Shown here one piece after another: positions 63,807-64,000 of a DNA stretch of 64,000 nt. Source of the stretch: an uncultured Kordia sp. Lineage in GTDB: Bacteria; Bacteroidota; Bacteroidia; Flavobacteriales; Flavobacteriaceae. Position 1 is the stretch's first letter. Each line of letters starts with the position of its first letter. The position numbers and the translations under genes were made by a program. The stretch is taken from NCBI RefSeq assembly GCF_947496985.1, contig NZ_CANMEZ010000007.1:62001-126000 (forward strand), in the 5' to 3' direction. Below the pieces are notes generated by a model. It was given only the letters and a program-made list of their open reading frames with translations, made no database searches and was not told where the DNA came from.

Positions 63807-64000
63807 TTATTTTTTGATACAAATATTATTCGCAATTTGCTGAGAAATCATGAATTCCTCTTTTTTGATTCGAATCTTCATAGAGTTATCAAATGGCTCT
63901 TTGTCGATCACTTTTATTTTTTTACCCAACGCAATTCCTTGTTTGTCTAAATACTTTAAAAATGAAGAAGAAGAATCTTTTACACCTACAATGATTCCTT
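63807..64000 (-). CDS. DtxR-family metal-dependent regulator (C-terminus only)
   Basis: The last 64 codons are visible; the gene continues past the window edge. The sequence has GIIVGVKDSSSSFLKYLDKQ, then GIALGKKIKVIDKEPFDNSM and ISQQIANNICIKK before TAA. This is the FeoA-like SH3 domain at the C-terminus of DtxR/MntR/SirR-type repressors (LGKKIKV followed by acidic residues and a final I..xxIANNI segment). The gene precedes the metal ABC operon on the same strand, so it very likely controls it in response to Mn(II) or Fe(II). Confidence 0.8.
   Translation of the reverse strand, partial: GIIVGVKDSSSSFLKYLDKQGIALGKKIKVIDKEPFDNSMKIRIKKEEFMISQQIANNICIKK

Overview
The window is a low-GC (roughly one third G+C by eye) chromosomal segment of a gliding-type marine Bacteroidota, most likely Flavobacteriaceae; the style of the peptide leaders and the injection-system locus recalls Kordia, but the genus is an inference. 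Supporting signs are a type IX secretion sorting domain with a PorP/SprF partner, SprB-type repeats, a FecI-type sigma / FecR / TonB receptor cassette, TAnnTTTG promoter boxes, and weak ribosome binding sites.

Layout. (1) 1-16361, plus strand: the distal part of an extracellular contractile injection system (eCIS) locus. It holds a truncated baseplate J-like gene, a second large baseplate protein, a 1534-residue tape measure protein, two coiled-coil proteins and a 306-residue protein of unknown role, an AAA+ ATPase, a small unknown protein, a DUF4157 cargo-type protein and a peptidoglycan amidase. (2) 16400-22203: a DMT exporter, a DUF2911 protein with a lipoprotein, a lone MutS-domain ATPase, a TPMT-like methyltransferase and a beta-repeat lipoprotein. 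(3) 22382-27562: ECF sigma / FecR / TonB receptor, then a TPR protein and a TonB-C-like lipoprotein on the other strand. (4) 27594-30282: a possible RiPP locus, with a 59-residue double-glycine peptide gene between two paralogous proteins, one carrying an HxxxH motif and one that has lost it. (5) 30816-37564: a methyltransferase, a GT2 glycosyltransferase, a polytopic membrane protein and a LytS/LytTR two-component system that appears co-transcribed with two small membrane proteins. (6) 37988-46310: a 2436-residue secreted, T9SS type B sorted multi-repeat protein and its PorP/SprF partner. (7) 46369-49119: two tandem lanthipeptide-type precursor genes beside a second LytTR two-component system. 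(8) 49236-57785: tRNA-Asn, RseP, an M1 peptidase, an SCO protein, feoA-feoB-small Cys-rich protein, paired beta-barrel proteins and a small gene interrupted by an in-frame TAG. (9) 57786-64000, minus strand: a DtxR-type regulator fragment, a metal ABC uptake operon (binding protein, ATPase, unknown secreted protein, two permeases) and a stand-alone C39-peptidase lipoprotein gene lying between 30-bp direct repeats.

The observations most worth following are the GG-peptide locus with the HQTGH/KLTGK paralogs, the orphan lanthipeptide-like precursors, the C39 gene flanked by copies of the permease 3' end, the likely ATA start codon of the first metal permease, and the uncharacterised middle genes of the injection system.
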